Below are positions 7,875 through 18,151 of a stretch of DNA of 36,298 nt, in pieces. Position 1 is the stretch's first letter. Every line of letters starts with the position of its first letter. The translations under genes and the position numbers were made by a program. The stretch lies in the NCBI GenBank assembly GCA_016869375.1, contig VGEH01000030.1, positions 1-36,298 of the forward strand, read 5' to 3'. The notes beneath the pieces were generated by a model. The model had not been told where the DNA came from. It worked only from the letters and a program-made list of their open reading frames with translations, and made no database searches. This DNA is from Alphaproteobacteria bacterium. GTDB taxonomy: Bacteria > Pseudomonadota > Alphaproteobacteria > SHVZ01.

Positions 7875-7915
7875 AATTAATCGGTCGTAGCGAAAATTCC
7901 ACGCTCGGAGAGGAC
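7875..7915. promoter_or_regulatory. Divergent glpD/glpK control region
   Basis: This 41-nt gap must serve both genes unless promoters lie inside the coding regions. It contains an A/T-rich block (TAATTAAT, about 7874-7881) that could be a -10 element for glpK, and GGAG at 7907-7910 as the glpK ribosome site. I see no convincing -35 hexamers, and no clear glpR-type operator can be assigned. Confidence 0.3.
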
Positions 7916-9399
<1,484 letters not shown>

Positions 9400-9403
<4 letters not shown>

Positions 9404-9951
9404 GCAAGGCCTTCACCAAGGAGACCGATGCTGAGGACGAGGAGCTGGAAGCCGCGGAACCGCTCCCGGCCGGTCTCAAGAACTACATCACGCCGGATGG
9501 CCTCCGTCGTCTCCAGGACGAGTTCAGGACCCTGAAGCAGGTCGAGCGGCCGAAGGTGGTCGAGATCGTCTCCTGGGCCGCCGGCAATGGCGACCGCTCG
9601 GAGAATGGCGACTACCTCTACGGCAAGAAGCGGCTCCGCGAGATCGACCGGCGGCTGCGCTTCCTGACCAGGCGCCTGGAGATCGCCGAGCTGGTCGACC
9701 CGGCGCTGCAGAAGAATCGCGGCCAGGTCTTCTTCGGCGCCACCGTGACCTATGTCGATTCGCAGGACCGGGAGCGCACCATCCGCATCGTCGGGGTGGA
9801 CGAGGTCCGCCACGAACAGGGCGAGGTGAGCTGGCTTTCGCCGGTCGCTCGCGCCCTGCTCAAGGCGGCCGTCGGCGACACGGTCGAGGTCCGGACCCCG
9901 GCGGGGCCGGAGCCGATCGAAGTCCTCCGGATCGACTACGGACGCGGTTAA
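9400..9951 (+). CDS. greB: Transcript cleavage factor GreB
   Basis: A 183-residue Gre-family protein that enters the RNA polymerase secondary channel and stimulates cleavage of backtracked RNA. The N-terminal coiled coil runs from about residue 27 ([15 protein letters not shown]) to about 95. At its tip are the acidic residues [20 protein letters not shown], which fit GreB. The C-terminal FKBP-like domain carries [18 protein letters not shown]. The GTG at 9400 overlaps the glpK stop as GTGA, with AGGAG 6 nt upstream, which fixes the start. The extra acidic tail of about 25 residues before the coiled coil is typical of alphaproteobacterial GreB. Confidence 0.92.
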
Positions 9952-10126
9952 CGCTCCTGGAAGGTTTCGCGGTCTTGCGGTTTAGGTCTTGCGCAAGTGT
10001 CCCCGGTCATGTCTGCTGGCCGCGATAATACTGCGGCTGGTGGTCTGAGGCCGAAAACCCGGGCACGCCAAAGTAAAATCCGCTGCAGAACAGGGCAGTG
10101 CGCTTCCTCAGATCTGGAGTTCGAGA
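9952..10126 (+). promoter_or_regulatory. Intergenic region and likely long 5' leader of the cold-shock gene
   Basis: This 175-nt interval has no open frame I would support. It holds a 10-bp perfect palindrome, CTTGCGCAAG (9988-9997), and a GATAAT hexamer (10024-10029) that could be a -10 element, flanked by GCCGC/GCGGC arms. Cold-shock genes often have long structured leaders, and the length here is compatible with that. The start site is not determined. Confidence 0.3.
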
Positions 10127-10336
10127 ATGCCGACCGGTACCGTCAAGTGGTTCAACAGCACCAAGGGTTATGGCTTCATCCAACCCGATGGTGGCGGCAA
10201 GGACGTCTTCGTCCACATCTCCGCCGTCGAGCGCGCCGGACTGCGCACGCTGTCCGAAGGTCAGAAGGTCTCATTCGAGGAGCAGGCCGATCCGAAGCGC
10301 GGCAAGTCCTCGGCCGAGAATCTGAAGCCGGTCTAA
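10127..10336 (+). CDS. Cold-shock domain protein (CspA family)
   Basis: A 69-residue single cold-shock domain, which binds single-stranded nucleic acid and melts RNA structure. RNP1 is visible as KGYGFIQ and RNP2 as DVFVHIS, with aromatic residues in the expected places (W9, F10, Y15, F17, F28, F45). The N-terminus [10 protein letters not shown] is the family's usual opening. It stands alone between greB and an unrelated gene, with its own long leader. Which Csp paralogue this is cannot be decided from one copy. Confidence 0.95.
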   Translation: MPTGTVKWFNSTKGYGFIQPDGGGKDVFVHISAVERAGLRTLSEGQKVSFEEQADPKRGKSSAENLKPV

Positions 10337-10552
10337 GTCGTCTCAACTCCAGGCTTTATCGGCGCCGAGATTTTTCACCTCGGCGGGGGTCGACTCGGCG
10401 CCGAAGCCGCTCGGAGCTGCGAGCGCAATACCAGTAAAATCAATAATATTGCCGCATTTTCTTAAATTCCTGTATCATCAAAATTAGGAATTTGTTAACG
10501 CTGGTGGGGGGACACTGACACGGCGACGCTTCACGCCTCAAGGAGGCACCCC
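10337..10552. repeat. Intergenic hairpin region with an A/T-rich inverted repeat
   Basis: Just after the cold-shock gene, GCCGAG and CTCGGC can form a hairpin (about 10361-10385), and a second CTCGGCGCCG follows at about 10393; either may end transcription, although no U-run follows. From about 10435 to 10499 the DNA turns strikingly A/T-rich. It contains a perfect 8-bp inverted repeat, AAATTCCT (10464-10471) and AGGAATTT (10486-10493), with centres about 22 bp apart, or two helical turns. This looks like an operator or promoter for the next gene. AGGAGG at 10541-10546 serves that gene's GTG. Confidence 0.4.
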
Positions 10553-11170
10553 GTGTTCAATTCGAAGCCCAAGGGCGGAGTCGATAAGCGCGCGCAGGAA
10601 GCCGAGAAGAAGGCGCGTGAGGCGGAAGCCGAGGCCCGCAAGGTCGAAGCGATCAAGGTCTCCATCAGCCAGGCCGTCGAGGGCATGCGGGCCTTCGCGC
10701 TGGCCCCTTCGACCGACCGCTGCGAGGCGGCGGCCAAGCGGGTGACCGAGCTCCTCAAGAACCCCAAGGCCCCGAAGGAGTTCGTCGCCGAGATGCGGGC
10801 CCGCTCCGACGACCTGCTCAAGAGCTGCTTCATGAAGGCGGCGAGCGAGGCGGCGGCAGCGGCGCTCAACGCCGCGCATCACGACGACAAGGAGCTGCTG
10901 ACCAAGAAGATCGGCGAGGCGAAGACGCATCTTGCCCGCGCGCTCCAGCTGAAAGCGCCGCCCGAGTTCAAGATGGCCTGCAACCGCGCGCTCGAAGCCG
11001 CGTCCATGACCGGCTTCGTCCAGCACGACGGACCGACCAAGGCAAAGCCCGCCGACTTTGCTCCGAAGCCTCCCGACCGCGCCCATGGCTCTACGCCGAT
11101 GAAATTCGAGCAGCCGAAGCCGGCGGCGGGGGCGGTCCCACCGAAACCCGGCATGGCTGCGCACCGCTAG
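10553..11170 (+). CDS. Ala/Lys-rich helical protein of unknown function
   Basis: A 205-residue soluble protein with no recognised domain. Residues 10-35 are a highly charged helix (repeated E-A-E-x-K-A-R-E-A) likely to form a coiled coil. The middle (about 40-150) is predicted helical and holds three cysteines. The C-terminal 50 residues are rich in Pro, Lys and Ala and probably disordered. There is no signal peptide or membrane segment. The GTG start is supported by AGGAGG 6 nt upstream. Its stop overlaps the stop of the convergent YjbR-like gene. The A/T-rich region upstream suggests independent control. Confidence 0.7.
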   Translation: MFNSKPKGGVDKRAQEAEKKAREAEAEARKVEAIKVSISQAVEGMRAFALAPSTDRCEAAAKRVTELLKNPKAPKEFVAEMRARSDDLLKSCFMKAASEAAAAALNAAHHDDKELLTKKIGEAKTHLARALQLKAPPEFKMACNRALEAASMTGFVQHDGPTKAKPADFAPKPPDRAHGSTPMKFEQPKPAAGAVPPKPGMAAHR

Positions 11171-11517
11171 TCTTCGAGCGCCGCCGCCAGTTTCTTTGGC
11201 GCCGTCATGCGGTAGCTGCGGCGGATCAGGAGGTCGACTTCCTTCCAGTCCGGCCGTCTGTCGAGGCGCATGCCCACCCAGCCCTTGTGGCCGACATAGG
11301 GCGGCACGAAGAAGCGCTCGTCATCGGATCCCACCAGCACCTCCTGGCTTCCCTTTGGCGCCTTGAACCAGACGGAGACGCGCCCATCGCCGCGCTTCTC
11401 CATGGCGAAGATCTTGTCCTTCACCCGCCAGGTCGGATCGCCCCAGGCCTCCTTCTCGGTGGCTTCGGGAAGGGCGAGACAGGTGCGTCGCAGTCTTTCC
11501 GTCGAGGATGCTGCCAT
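11167..11517 (-). CDS. MmcQ/YjbR-family protein
   Basis: A 116-residue protein of the MmcQ/YjbR (CyaY-like fold) family. The family pattern is clear: LPEATEKEAWGDPTWRVKDK at the start, F-A-M-E-K-R, W-F-K-A-P-K-G and VPPYVGHKGWVGMRLD. The role is uncertain; members are often labelled DNA-binding on structural grounds. I place the start at the ATG at 11517 because family homology begins just after it; upstream in-frame starts would run into the glycine riboswitch on the other strand. The stop codon overlaps that of the convergent gene. Confidence 0.85.
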   Translation of the reverse strand: MAASSTERLRRTCLALPEATEKEAWGDPTWRVKDKIFAMEKRGDGRVSVWFKAPKGSQEVLVGSDDERFFVPPYVGHKGWVGMRLDRRPDWKEVDLLIRRSYRMTAPKKLAAALED

Positions 11518-11544
11518 GCAGCATTCTATCGTCTTGAGCATCGG

Positions 11545-11587
11545 TTGACTTTCATCGTCGCGCCGCTCACGTTGGCTTGTCCGTCGA
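11545..11587 (+). promoter_or_regulatory. Possible promoter of the gcv operon
   Basis: TTGACT at 11545-11550 is a good -35 hexamer about 40 nt before the riboswitch. The -10 is poor (CACGTT at 11568-11573, 17-nt spacing), so a start near 11580 is only a suggestion. Confidence 0.3.
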
Positions 11588-11760
11588 TCCCCCGGGGAGA
11601 GACCGGTCGCAAGACCGGCGCCGAAGGAGCAACCGCCCCGGAAACTCTCAGGCACCCGGACCCGGGGGAGAGGACACTCTGGAGAGCAGGCGGCAACGCC
11701 TCACCGACGAGGTAAGCCCGAATATCGGGTGAATCTTTCAGGTCTCATGACAGAGGGGGC
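11588..11760 (+). ncRNA. Tandem glycine riboswitch
   Basis: Two glycine aptamers in series precede gcvT. Aptamer 1 is closed by a perfect 8-bp P1 stem, TCCCCCGG (11588-11595) with CCGGGGGA (11662-11669), and has the core GCCGAAGGAGCAA and ACTCTCAGGCA. Aptamer 2 (about 11676-11757) is closed by CTCTG/CAGAG and has CACCGACGAGGTAAG and GAATCTTTCAGGT. This is the classic gcvT motif, which binds glycine and in most proteobacteria turns on the cleavage operon when glycine is abundant. The downstream hairpin at 11765-11783 probably belongs to its expression platform. Confidence 0.93.
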
Positions 11761-11764
11761 GGCT

Positions 11765-11783
11765 CCGCACGGAAACCGTGCGG
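11765..11783 (+). promoter_or_regulatory. Hairpin between riboswitch and gcvT (expression platform)
   Basis: A perfect 8-bp stem, CCGCACGG and CCGTGCGG, closes an AAA loop directly after aptamer 2. It lies 21 nt before the gcvT Shine-Dalgarno (GGAGGAA, 11804-11810). There is no U-run after it, so translational control or an alternative pairing seems more likely than simple termination. Confidence 0.5.
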
Positions 11784-11816
11784 CGGCCGCATGAAACCCT
11801 GTCGGAGGAACCTGAC

Positions 11817-12923
11817 GTGGCCGATACCGGCTCGCTCAAGACGACACCGCTCAACGCCCTTCACCGCTCGCTCGGCGCCAAGATGGTGCCCTTCGCCGGC
11901 TACGACATGCCCGTCCAGTACCCGATGGGCATCATGGCCGAGCATCTTCACACCCGCGCCCAGGCCGGGCTCTTCGACGTCAGCCACATGGGTCAGGTGC
12001 GTATCGCCGGCAAGGACGCGGCGAAGCAGCTGGAGACGCTGGTTCCCGGCGACTACCAGGCGCTCGCCCTCGGCCGCACCAAGTACTCGCTCCTGCTCAA
12101 CGACAAGGCCGGCATCCTCGACGATCTGATGGCGACCAATCGCGGCGACCATCTCTTCGTCGTCGTCAACGCCTCGAACAAGGAGGCCGACATCGCGCTG
12201 ATGCGCGAGCGCCTGAAGGGTGTCGGCATCGAGTATCTGGAAGACCGCGCGCTGATGGCCCTCCAGGGCCCCGCCGCCAAGACGGTGATGGCGAAGCTGG
12301 CGCCCGGATCGGGCGAGATGGTGTTCCTCTCGATCCGCGAGCTGAAAATCGCCGGTATCGACGTGCTCGCCACGCGTTCCGGCTACACCGGCGAGGATGG
12401 CTGGGAGATCTCGGTCGCGAACAAGGACGCGGAAGCGCTGGCGCGCGCGCTGCTCGCCGAGCCGCAGGTGAAGCCGATCGGGCTTGGCGCCCGCGACTCC
12501 CTCCGCCTCGAAGCCGGGCTCTGCCTGCACGGCAACGACATCGGTCCGGACACCACGCCGATCGAGGCCGATCTCGCCTGGGCCGTCAGCAAGCGCCGGC
12601 GCGAGGAGGGCGGCTTCCCGGGTCACGCCATCGTCATGAAGCAGATCGAGGACGGCGTCGCCCGCAAGCGCGTCGGCATCAAGCCCGAGGACAAGGCGCC
12701 GGCACGCGGCCACACGCCGGTCGCCGACATGTCAGGCGCCACGATCGGCGAGATCACCTCGGGCGGCTTCGGCCCTTCGGTCGGCGGTCCGGTCGCCATG
12801 GGCTATGTCGCGACGGCGCATGCCGCGCCGGGCACCTCGGTCCAGACCATCGTCAGGGGCACGCCTCGGCCGGCCAAGGTCGTGAAGCTGCCCTTCGTCC
12901 AACCAAACTACCATCGGGGATGA
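11817..12923 (+). CDS. gcvT: Glycine cleavage system T protein (aminomethyltransferase)
   Basis: A 368-residue aminomethyltransferase that moves the methylene group from aminomethyl-lipoyl GcvH to tetrahydrofolate and releases ammonia. Family motifs are present: LHRSLGAKMVPFAGYDMPVQ, FDVSHMGQ (folate-domain start), RSGYTGEDGWEI and LGARDSLRLEAGLCLHGND. I choose the GTG at 11817 because GGAGGAA lies 6 nt upstream and family homology begins soon after; the earlier GTG at 11778 sits inside the regulatory hairpin. It is first in the gcvT-H-PA-PB operon, under the glycine riboswitch. Confidence 0.95.
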   Translation: MADTGSLKTTPLNALHRSLGAKMVPFAGYDMPVQYPMGIMAEHLHTRAQAGLFDVSHMGQVRIAGKDAAKQLETLVPGDYQALALGRTKYSLLLNDKAGILDDLMATNRGDHLFVVVNASNKEADIALMRERLKGVGIEYLEDRALMALQGPAAKTVMAKLAPGSGEMVFLSIRELKIAGIDVLATRSGYTGEDGWEISVANKDAEALARALLAEPQVKPIGLGARDSLRLEAGLCLHGNDIGPDTTPIEADLAWAVSKRRREEGGFPGHAIVMKQIEDGVARKRVGIKPEDKAPARGHTPVADMSGATIGEITSGGFGPSVGGPVAMGYVATAHAAPGTSVQTIVRGTPRPAKVVKLPFVQPNYHRG

Positions 12924-12929
12924 AACGTC

Positions 12930-13298
12930 ATGCGGTTCAGCAAGGATCATGAGTGGGTGAAGGTCGAGGGCGGCATCGCCACCGTCGGCATCACCACATA
13001 CGCGCAGGAGCAGCTCGGCGATGTGGTGTTCGTTGAGCTCCCGGCCGTCGGCAAGAAGGTGAAGGCCGGCGAAGAGGCCGCCGTCGTCGAGTCCGTGAAG
13101 GCGGCGAGCGAGGTCTATGCGCCGATCTCGGGCGAGGTAACGGAGGTGAATGCGGCACTCGCCGATACGCCGGCGCTCGTCAACGAGGATGCCGAGGGCA
13201 AGGGCTGGTTCATGAAGCTCAAACTCGCGGACATGAAGGAGCTCGACGCCCTCATGGACGCTGCCGCCTACAAGACCTTCATCGAGGGCCTGCACTGA
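12930..13298 (+). CDS. gcvH: Glycine cleavage system H protein (lipoyl carrier)
   Basis: A 122-residue lipoyl-domain protein that shuttles the aminomethyl group between P, T and L proteins. The lipoylated residue is Lys57 in [12 protein letters not shown]. The N-terminal [12 protein letters not shown] and central G-I-T[16 protein letters not shown] are canonical. It starts 6 nt after gcvT, and its TGA overlaps the gcvPA ATG by one base, which suggests coupled translation. Confidence 0.97.
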   Translation: MRFSKDHEWVKVEGGIATVGITTYAQEQLGDVVFVELPAVGKKVKAGEEAAVVESVKAASEVYAPISGEVTEVNAALADTPALVNEDAEGKGWFMKLKLADMKELDALMDAAAYKTFIEGLH

Positions 13299-14644
13299 TG
13301 CGCTATCTGCCGCTGACTCCCGATGATCGGCGCGAGATGCTGGGCGCGATCGGCGCCGCATCCGTGCGCGATCTCTTCAAGGACGTGCCGGCCAAGGTCT
13401 GGCAGTCGAGGCCGGTCGATCTGCCGATGCATCTGGGGGAGCTCGAGGTCGACCGTGCGCTGTCGGCGATGGCGGCGAAGAACATCGCCTCGGGCCAGGT
13501 ACCGAGCTTCCTCGGCGCCGGTGCCTACAAGCACCACGTGCCGAGCTCGGTCGACCATCTGATCCAACGCGGCGAGTTCCTGACGGCCTATACGCCCTAC
13601 CAGCCCGAGATCGCCCAGGGCACGCTGCAGATGCTGTTCGAGTTCCAGACGCAGGTGGCGCTGGTGACCGGCATGGATGTGGCGAATGCCTCCATGTATG
13701 ACGGCTCCACCGCGACCGCCGAGGCGGTGATGATGGCCGGCCGCGTCACGCGCCGGAACCGCGCCGTGCTCTCCGGCGGCCTGCATCCGCAGTATCGCGA
13801 CATCGTCGAGACCCATGGCAAGTATGGCGGCTTCAAGGTCGAGTCCCTTAACCCCGATCCCGAGGGCAAGGAAGACGCGGCCGCCAAGCTCGGCGACGAC
13901 GTGTCCTGCGTCGTCGTGCAGTACCCCTCCTTCTTCGGCCATGTGCGCGACCTGAAGCCGCTGGCCGAGGCGTGTCACGCGAAGGGCGCGCTTTTGGTCG
14001 TCGTCACCACCGAGATCGTCTCGCTCGGCGCGCTGGAATCGCCGGGCGCGATGGGCGCCGACATCGTCGCCGCGGAAGGCCAGTCGATCGGCAACGGGCT
14101 CAACTATGGCGGGCCCTATGTCGGCCTCTTCGCGACGCGCGAGAAATTCGTGCGCCAGATGCCGGGGCGGCTTTCCGGCCAGACCGTCGATGGCGATGGC
14201 CGCCGCGGCTGGGTGCTGACGCTGTCCACGCGCGAGCAGCACATCCGCCGAGAGAAGGCGACGTCCAACATCTGCACCAATGCCGGCCTCTGCGCGCTCG
14301 CCTTCTGCATCCACATGACCTTGCTCGGCGAGGCAGGGCTGAAGCGGCTGGCCGCGATCAACCATGCGAAGGCGGTGCAGCTCGCCGACAAGCTCGCCGG
14401 GGTTCCCGGCGTATCGGTGGTCAACCAGAGTTTCTTCAACGAGTTCACGGTGAAGCTGCCGAAGCCGGCGGCCGGCGTCGTCGATCGCCTCGCGGCGAAG
14501 CGCATTCTCGCTGGCGTCCCGGTATCGCGCCTCGTGCCCGGCGACAAGGATCTCGCCAACCTGCTCTTGGTCGCGGCGACTGAGATCACCACCGACCAGG
14601 ACATGGATGCGCTTGTCGTTGCGCTCCGGGAGGACCTCCGATGA
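13298..14644 (+). CDS. gcvPA: Glycine dehydrogenase (decarboxylating) subunit 1
   Basis: A 448-residue alpha subunit of the two-chain P protein. It is homologous to the N-terminal half of single-chain GcvP and lacks the PLP lysine. The opening [15 protein letters not shown], then [28 protein letters not shown] and [14 protein letters not shown], are hallmarks. The C-terminus overlaps gcvPB by 4 nt (ATGA). Many alphaproteobacteria carry a single-chain GcvP, so the split form is a useful taxonomic marker. Confidence 0.96.
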   Translation: MRYLPLTPDDRREMLGAIGAASVRDLFKDVPAKVWQSRPVDLPMHLGELEVDRALSAMAAKNIASGQVPSFLGAGAYKHHVPSSVDHLIQRGEFLTAYTPYQPEIAQGTLQMLFEFQTQVALVTGMDVANASMYDGSTATAEAVMMAGRVTRRNRAVLSGGLHPQYRDIVETHGKYGGFKVESLNPDPEGKEDAAAKLGDDVSCVVVQYPSFFGHVRDLKPLAEACHAKGALLVVVTTEIVSLGALESPGAMGADIVAAEGQSIGNGLNYGGPYVGLFATREKFVRQMPGRLSGQTVDGDGRRGWVLTLSTREQHIRREKATSNICTNAGLCALAFCIHMTLLGEAGLKRLAAINHAKAVQLADKLAGVPGVSVVNQSFFNEFTVKLPKPAAGVVDRLAAKRILAGVPVSRLVPGDKDLANLLLVAATEITTDQDMDALVVALREDLR

Positions 14645-16194
14645 GCGACTGGAGCAAGGCCGTCAGCGCCGGCTTCAAGCCGGACGGCACCGTCACCACC
14701 GGCAATCGCGGCCTGCAGATGGAGGAGGCGCTGTCCTTCGAGCAGGACGCGCCCGGCCGCACCGGCGTCGATCTGCCGGAGCCGCCGAAGGTCAAGGACC
14801 GGCTCGGCGGGCTCGCCCGCAAAGGCGCGATCGGATTGCCGGGGCTGTCGGAACCGCAGGTGGTCCGCCACTTCACCCGGCTTTCGCAGAAGAACTACGC
14901 GATCGATGCCGGGCTCTATCCGCTCGGCTCCTGCACGATGAAGCACAACCCGCGCCTGAACGAGAAGATGGCGCGGCTGCCGGGCTTCGGCGATCTGCAT
15001 CCGCTGGCGCCGGAGTCGGCCGTACAGGGCGCGCTCGAGCTGCTTGATCAGTTGGCGCACTGGCTGAAGACGCTGACGAACATGCCGGCCGTGGCGCTGT
15101 CGCCGGCCGCGGGCGCGCATGGCGAGCTCTGCGGCATGCTCTGCATAAAGGCTGCGCTCGAGGCCAAGGGCGAGAACCGCCACCGCGTGCTCGTGCCGGA
15201 ATCCGCGCATGGCACCAATCCGGCGACGGCGGCGGCGATCGGCTTCACCGTCGAGGCGGTGCCGGCCAAGGCCAACGGCAAGGTCGATGTCGAGGCCTTC
15301 AAGGCCAAGCTCGGCCCCGACGTCGCCGCGATCATGATCACCAACCCGAACACCTGCGGCATCTTCGAGACCGAGATCTCGGCGCTGGCCGACGCGGTCC
15401 ATGCGATCGGCGGCTATCTCTACTGCGACGGCGCCAACTTCAACGCCATCGTCGGCCGCGTGCGGCCCGGCGATCTCGGCGTCGATGCCATGCACATCAA
15501 CCTGCACAAGACCTTCTCGACGCCGCATGGCGGCGGCGGCCCGGGCTCCGGTCCGGTCGTGCTGTCGGCGGCGCTGGCGCCCTACGCGCCGCTGCCGCTC
15601 ACCGTGCATGGCAAGGACGGGTTCAAGGTCATCGAGACGACGCCGGCCTCGGGCGAGGGCGCGAAGGCGCTCGGCCGCCTCAAGGTCTTCCACGGCCAGA
15701 TGGGCATGTTCGTCCGCGCGCTTTCCTACATGATGAGCCATGGCGCTGACGGTCTCGCCCAGGTCGCCGAGGACGCGGTGCTGAATGCCAACTACGTGCT
15801 GGCGCGCTGTAAGGATCTGATGACGCCGGCTTTTGACGGCTACTGCATGCACGAGGCGCTGTTCGACGACCGCTTCCTCAAGGATACCGGCGTCACCACG
15901 CTCGACTTCGCCAAGGCGCTGATCGACGCCGGCTACCACCCGATGACGGTCTATTTCCCGCTCATCGTGCATGGCGCCATGCTGGTCGAGCCGACCGAGA
16001 CCGAGAGCAAGGACGCGCTCGACGCCTTCATCGCGACGCTCCGCGCGCTCGCCGAGAAGGCCAAGGTCGACGCCCAACACTTCGCCGACGCGCCGAAGCT
16101 GACGCCGCGCCGCCGCCTGGACGAGACCGGCGCCGCTCGCAAGCCGGTGCTCCGCTGGCGGCCGGAGACGGTGCAGAGCCAAGCGGCGGAGTAG
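14641..16194 (+). CDS. gcvPB: Glycine dehydrogenase (decarboxylating) subunit 2, PLP-binding
   Basis: A 517-residue catalytic subunit that decarboxylates glycine with PLP and loads the aminomethyl group on GcvH. The PLP lysine is Lys290 in [16 protein letters not shown], preceded by [24 protein letters not shown] near residue 93 is the glycine-site signature. The start overlaps gcvPA by 4 nt, and it is the last gene of the riboswitch-controlled operon. The L protein (lipoamide dehydrogenase) is not here; it is usually shared with other complexes and encoded elsewhere. Confidence 0.96.
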   Translation: MSDWSKAVSAGFKPDGTVTTGNRGLQMEEALSFEQDAPGRTGVDLPEPPKVKDRLGGLARKGAIGLPGLSEPQVVRHFTRLSQKNYAIDAGLYPLGSCTMKHNPRLNEKMARLPGFGDLHPLAPESAVQGALELLDQLAHWLKTLTNMPAVALSPAAGAHGELCGMLCIKAALEAKGENRHRVLVPESAHGTNPATAAAIGFTVEAVPAKANGKVDVEAFKAKLGPDVAAIMITNPNTCGIFETEISALADAVHAIGGYLYCDGANFNAIVGRVRPGDLGVDAMHINLHKTFSTPHGGGGPGSGPVVLSAALAPYAPLPLTVHGKDGFKVIETTPASGEGAKALGRLKVFHGQMGMFVRALSYMMSHGADGLAQVAEDAVLNANYVLARCKDLMTPAFDGYCMHEALFDDRFLKDTGVTTLDFAKALIDAGYHPMTVYFPLIVHGAMLVEPTETESKDALDAFIATLRALAEKAKVDAQHFADAPKLTPRRRLDETGAARKPVLRWRPETVQSQAAE

Positions 16195-16208
16195 CTGTCG
16201 TCCTGTTA

Positions 16209-16226
16209 GCCCCCCCTTGATGGGGG
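16209..16226 (+). terminator. Possible terminator hairpin or dispersed repeat after gcvPB
   Basis: A run of C (16210-16216) pairs with GGGGG (16222-16226) across a TTGA-type loop, 15 nt after the gcv operon stop. There is no U-run. The following GGGAGGGTAGGGTGGGAG tract resembles a short intergenic repeat often seen in alphaproteobacteria, so this could be a REP-like element. Confidence 0.4.
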
Positions 16227-16313
16227 AGGGTAGGGTGGGAGTGGAGTCACGGGCTCCATTGTCCCTTTGCACATTCTCTGTCACATAACCGTCAAATTGC
16301 CGGGGAGGGCTGT

Positions 16314-18143
16314 ATGGCGACGGTCAGGCTGACGATGGCGGAGGCGCTGGTGCGCTTTCTCATCGCGCAATCCGTCGAGGTCGGCCGCAAGAAGGAGCCG
16401 CTGTTCGGCGGCGTCTTCGCCATCTTCGGCCATGGTAATGTCGCCGGCCTCGGCCATGCGCTCGAAGCCGAGAAGAAGCGGTTCCCCACCTTCCGCGCAC
16501 ATAACGAGCAGGCGATGGCCCTCGCCTCGGTCGCCTTCGCCAAGGCGCATGCGCGTCGGCGCATGATGGCTTGCACGACCTCGATCGGCCCCGGCGCCAC
16601 CAACATGATCACTGCCGCGGCGGTGGCGCATGTGAACCGCCTGCCGGTGCTGTTCCTGCCCGGCGACATCTTCGTCAGTCGCCGGCCCGACCCGGTGCTG
16701 CAGCAGGTCGAGGATTTTTCCGATCTCACCGTCTCGGCGAATGATTGCTTCCGCCCTGTGTCGCGGCTCTTCGATCGCATCGTCCGGCCCGAGCAGCTTC
16801 TCGTTGCGCTGCCGCAGGCGATGCGCGTGCTGACCGATCCGGTCGAGTGCGGGCCGGTGACGCTGGCCCTCCCGCAGGACGTGCAGACCGAGAGCTTCGA
16901 TTACCCCGAAGAGTTCTTCCGCCCGCGCACCTGGCGCATCCGCGCGCCGGGGCCCGACGCGGCGGAGCTCGCTGAGGCGGCTGCGGCGATCGCGGCGTCG
17001 AAGCGCCCGTTGATCATGGCCGGCGGCGGGGTCAAATACGCTCTCGCCGAGAAGGCGCTGGGCGATTTCGCCGAGAAGCATGGCGTGCCGGTCACCGAGA
17101 CCCAGGCCGGCAAGGGCAGCCTCGCCTTCGATCACCCGATGAATGCCGGCGCCATCGGCGTCACCGGCACGGCGGCGGCGAACGATCTCGCCCGCGATGC
17201 CGATCTCGTCGTCGCCGTCGGTGCGCGCCTGAGCGACTTCGCCACCGGCAGCCGCGCGCTCTTTCCTCAGGCGAAGCTGATCCAGCTCAATGTCGGTGCC
17301 TTCGACGCCGCCAAGCATGCAGCGCTGCCGCTGGTTGCCGATGCGGAGCGCGGGCTGGCCGCGCTCGATCGCGCGCTCAGGCGCTGGAAGGCCTCGCCGA
17401 GCTGGACGACGTGTGCGCAGAAGTTGTCGCGGCAATGGCTCAAGGCGACGGCGACGATCACGGCGCCTGATGCGGAGAAGCCTACCGACGCGCAGGTGCT
17501 GGGCACCGTCGACCGCGCCGCCAAGCGCCGGAAGAGCATCATGGTCTGCGCCGCCGGCGGCCTGCCGGGAGAGCTGCACAAGCTCTGGCGAGCCGCGGAC
17601 TCGACCGAATACCATCTCGAATACGGCTATTCCTGTATGGGCTATGAGATCGCCGGCGGCCTCGGCGCCAAGCTGGCGAAGCCCGAGCGCGAGGTCTATG
17701 TGCTGGTCGGCGACGGCAGTTACCTGATGATGAATTCCGAGATCGCGACCTCGGTGCAGCTCGGGCTAAAGCTCACCGTCGTCGTCCTCGACAACAAGGG
17801 TTTCGGTTGCATCGCCCGCCTGCAGAAGGCGACTGGCGGCGCGCCCTTCAACAACCTGTTCGCCTCGAAGACGCCCTGGGTCGACTTCGCTGCGCATGCG
17901 CGCGCGCTCGGCGCCGAGGCGGTCAAGATCCGCTCGATCGCCGAGCTCGAGATGGCGCTCGATCGCGCGGCGACGAAGAAGACGACGCAGGTCATCGTCA
18001 TCGATACCGATCCGTGGAAGTCGACGGGCGAGGGCGGGGCGTGGTGGGATGTCGCCGTGCATGACGCGCCGCGCGACCAGACCCGCAAGGACGTGCTGAA
18101 GAACTACGAGAAGGCGCGCAAGCGCCAGAAGCTTGGAGCCTAG
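16314..18143 (+). CDS. iolD: 3D-(3,5/4)-trihydroxycyclohexane-1,2-dione acylhydrolase
   Basis: A 609-residue thiamine-diphosphate enzyme of myo-inositol catabolism. It opens the ring of trihydroxycyclohexane-1,2-dione to give 5-deoxy-glucuronate. The N-terminal ThDP domain has the catalytic Glu65 in RAHNEQAMA. The IolD-specific FAIFGHGNVAGLG and SIGPGATNM follow. The C-terminal ThDP site has VGDGSYLMMNSEIATS ending in LDNKGFGCI. Length is close to the family norm (about 620-640). GGGGAGGG lies just upstream of ATG. iolE follows after 8 nt, so the two consecutive steps of the pathway are co-transcribed. Confidence 0.93.
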   Translation: MATVRLTMAEALVRFLIAQSVEVGRKKEPLFGGVFAIFGHGNVAGLGHALEAEKKRFPTFRAHNEQAMALASVAFAKAHARRRMMACTTSIGPGATNMITAAAVAHVNRLPVLFLPGDIFVSRRPDPVLQQVEDFSDLTVSANDCFRPVSRLFDRIVRPEQLLVALPQAMRVLTDPVECGPVTLALPQDVQTESFDYPEEFFRPRTWRIRAPGPDAAELAEAAAAIAASKRPLIMAGGGVKYALAEKALGDFAEKHGVPVTETQAGKGSLAFDHPMNAGAIGVTGTAAANDLARDADLVVAVGARLSDFATGSRALFPQAKLIQLNVGAFDAAKHAALPLVADAERGLAALDRALRRWKASPSWTTCAQKLSRQWLKATATITAPDAEKPTDAQVLGTVDRAAKRRKSIMVCAAGGLPGELHKLWRAADSTEYHLEYGYSCMGYEIAGGLGAKLAKPEREVYVLVGDGSYLMMNSEIATSVQLGLKLTVVVLDNKGFGCIARLQKATGGAPFNNLFASKTPWVDFAAHARALGAEAVKIRSIAELEMALDRAATKKTTQVIVIDTDPWKSTGEGGAWWDVAVHDAPRDQTRKDVLKNYEKARKRQKLGA

Positions 18144-18151
18144 AGGACGAC

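Noticed and set aside
11778-11816. Upstream GTG as gcvT start
   Set aside because: It lies within the 11765-11783 hairpin, and a better start with GGAGGAA exists at 11817.
14116-16284. Long minus-strand frame of 722 codons
   Set aside because: It is the antisense shadow of gcvPA and gcvPB, which are unmistakable on the plus strand.
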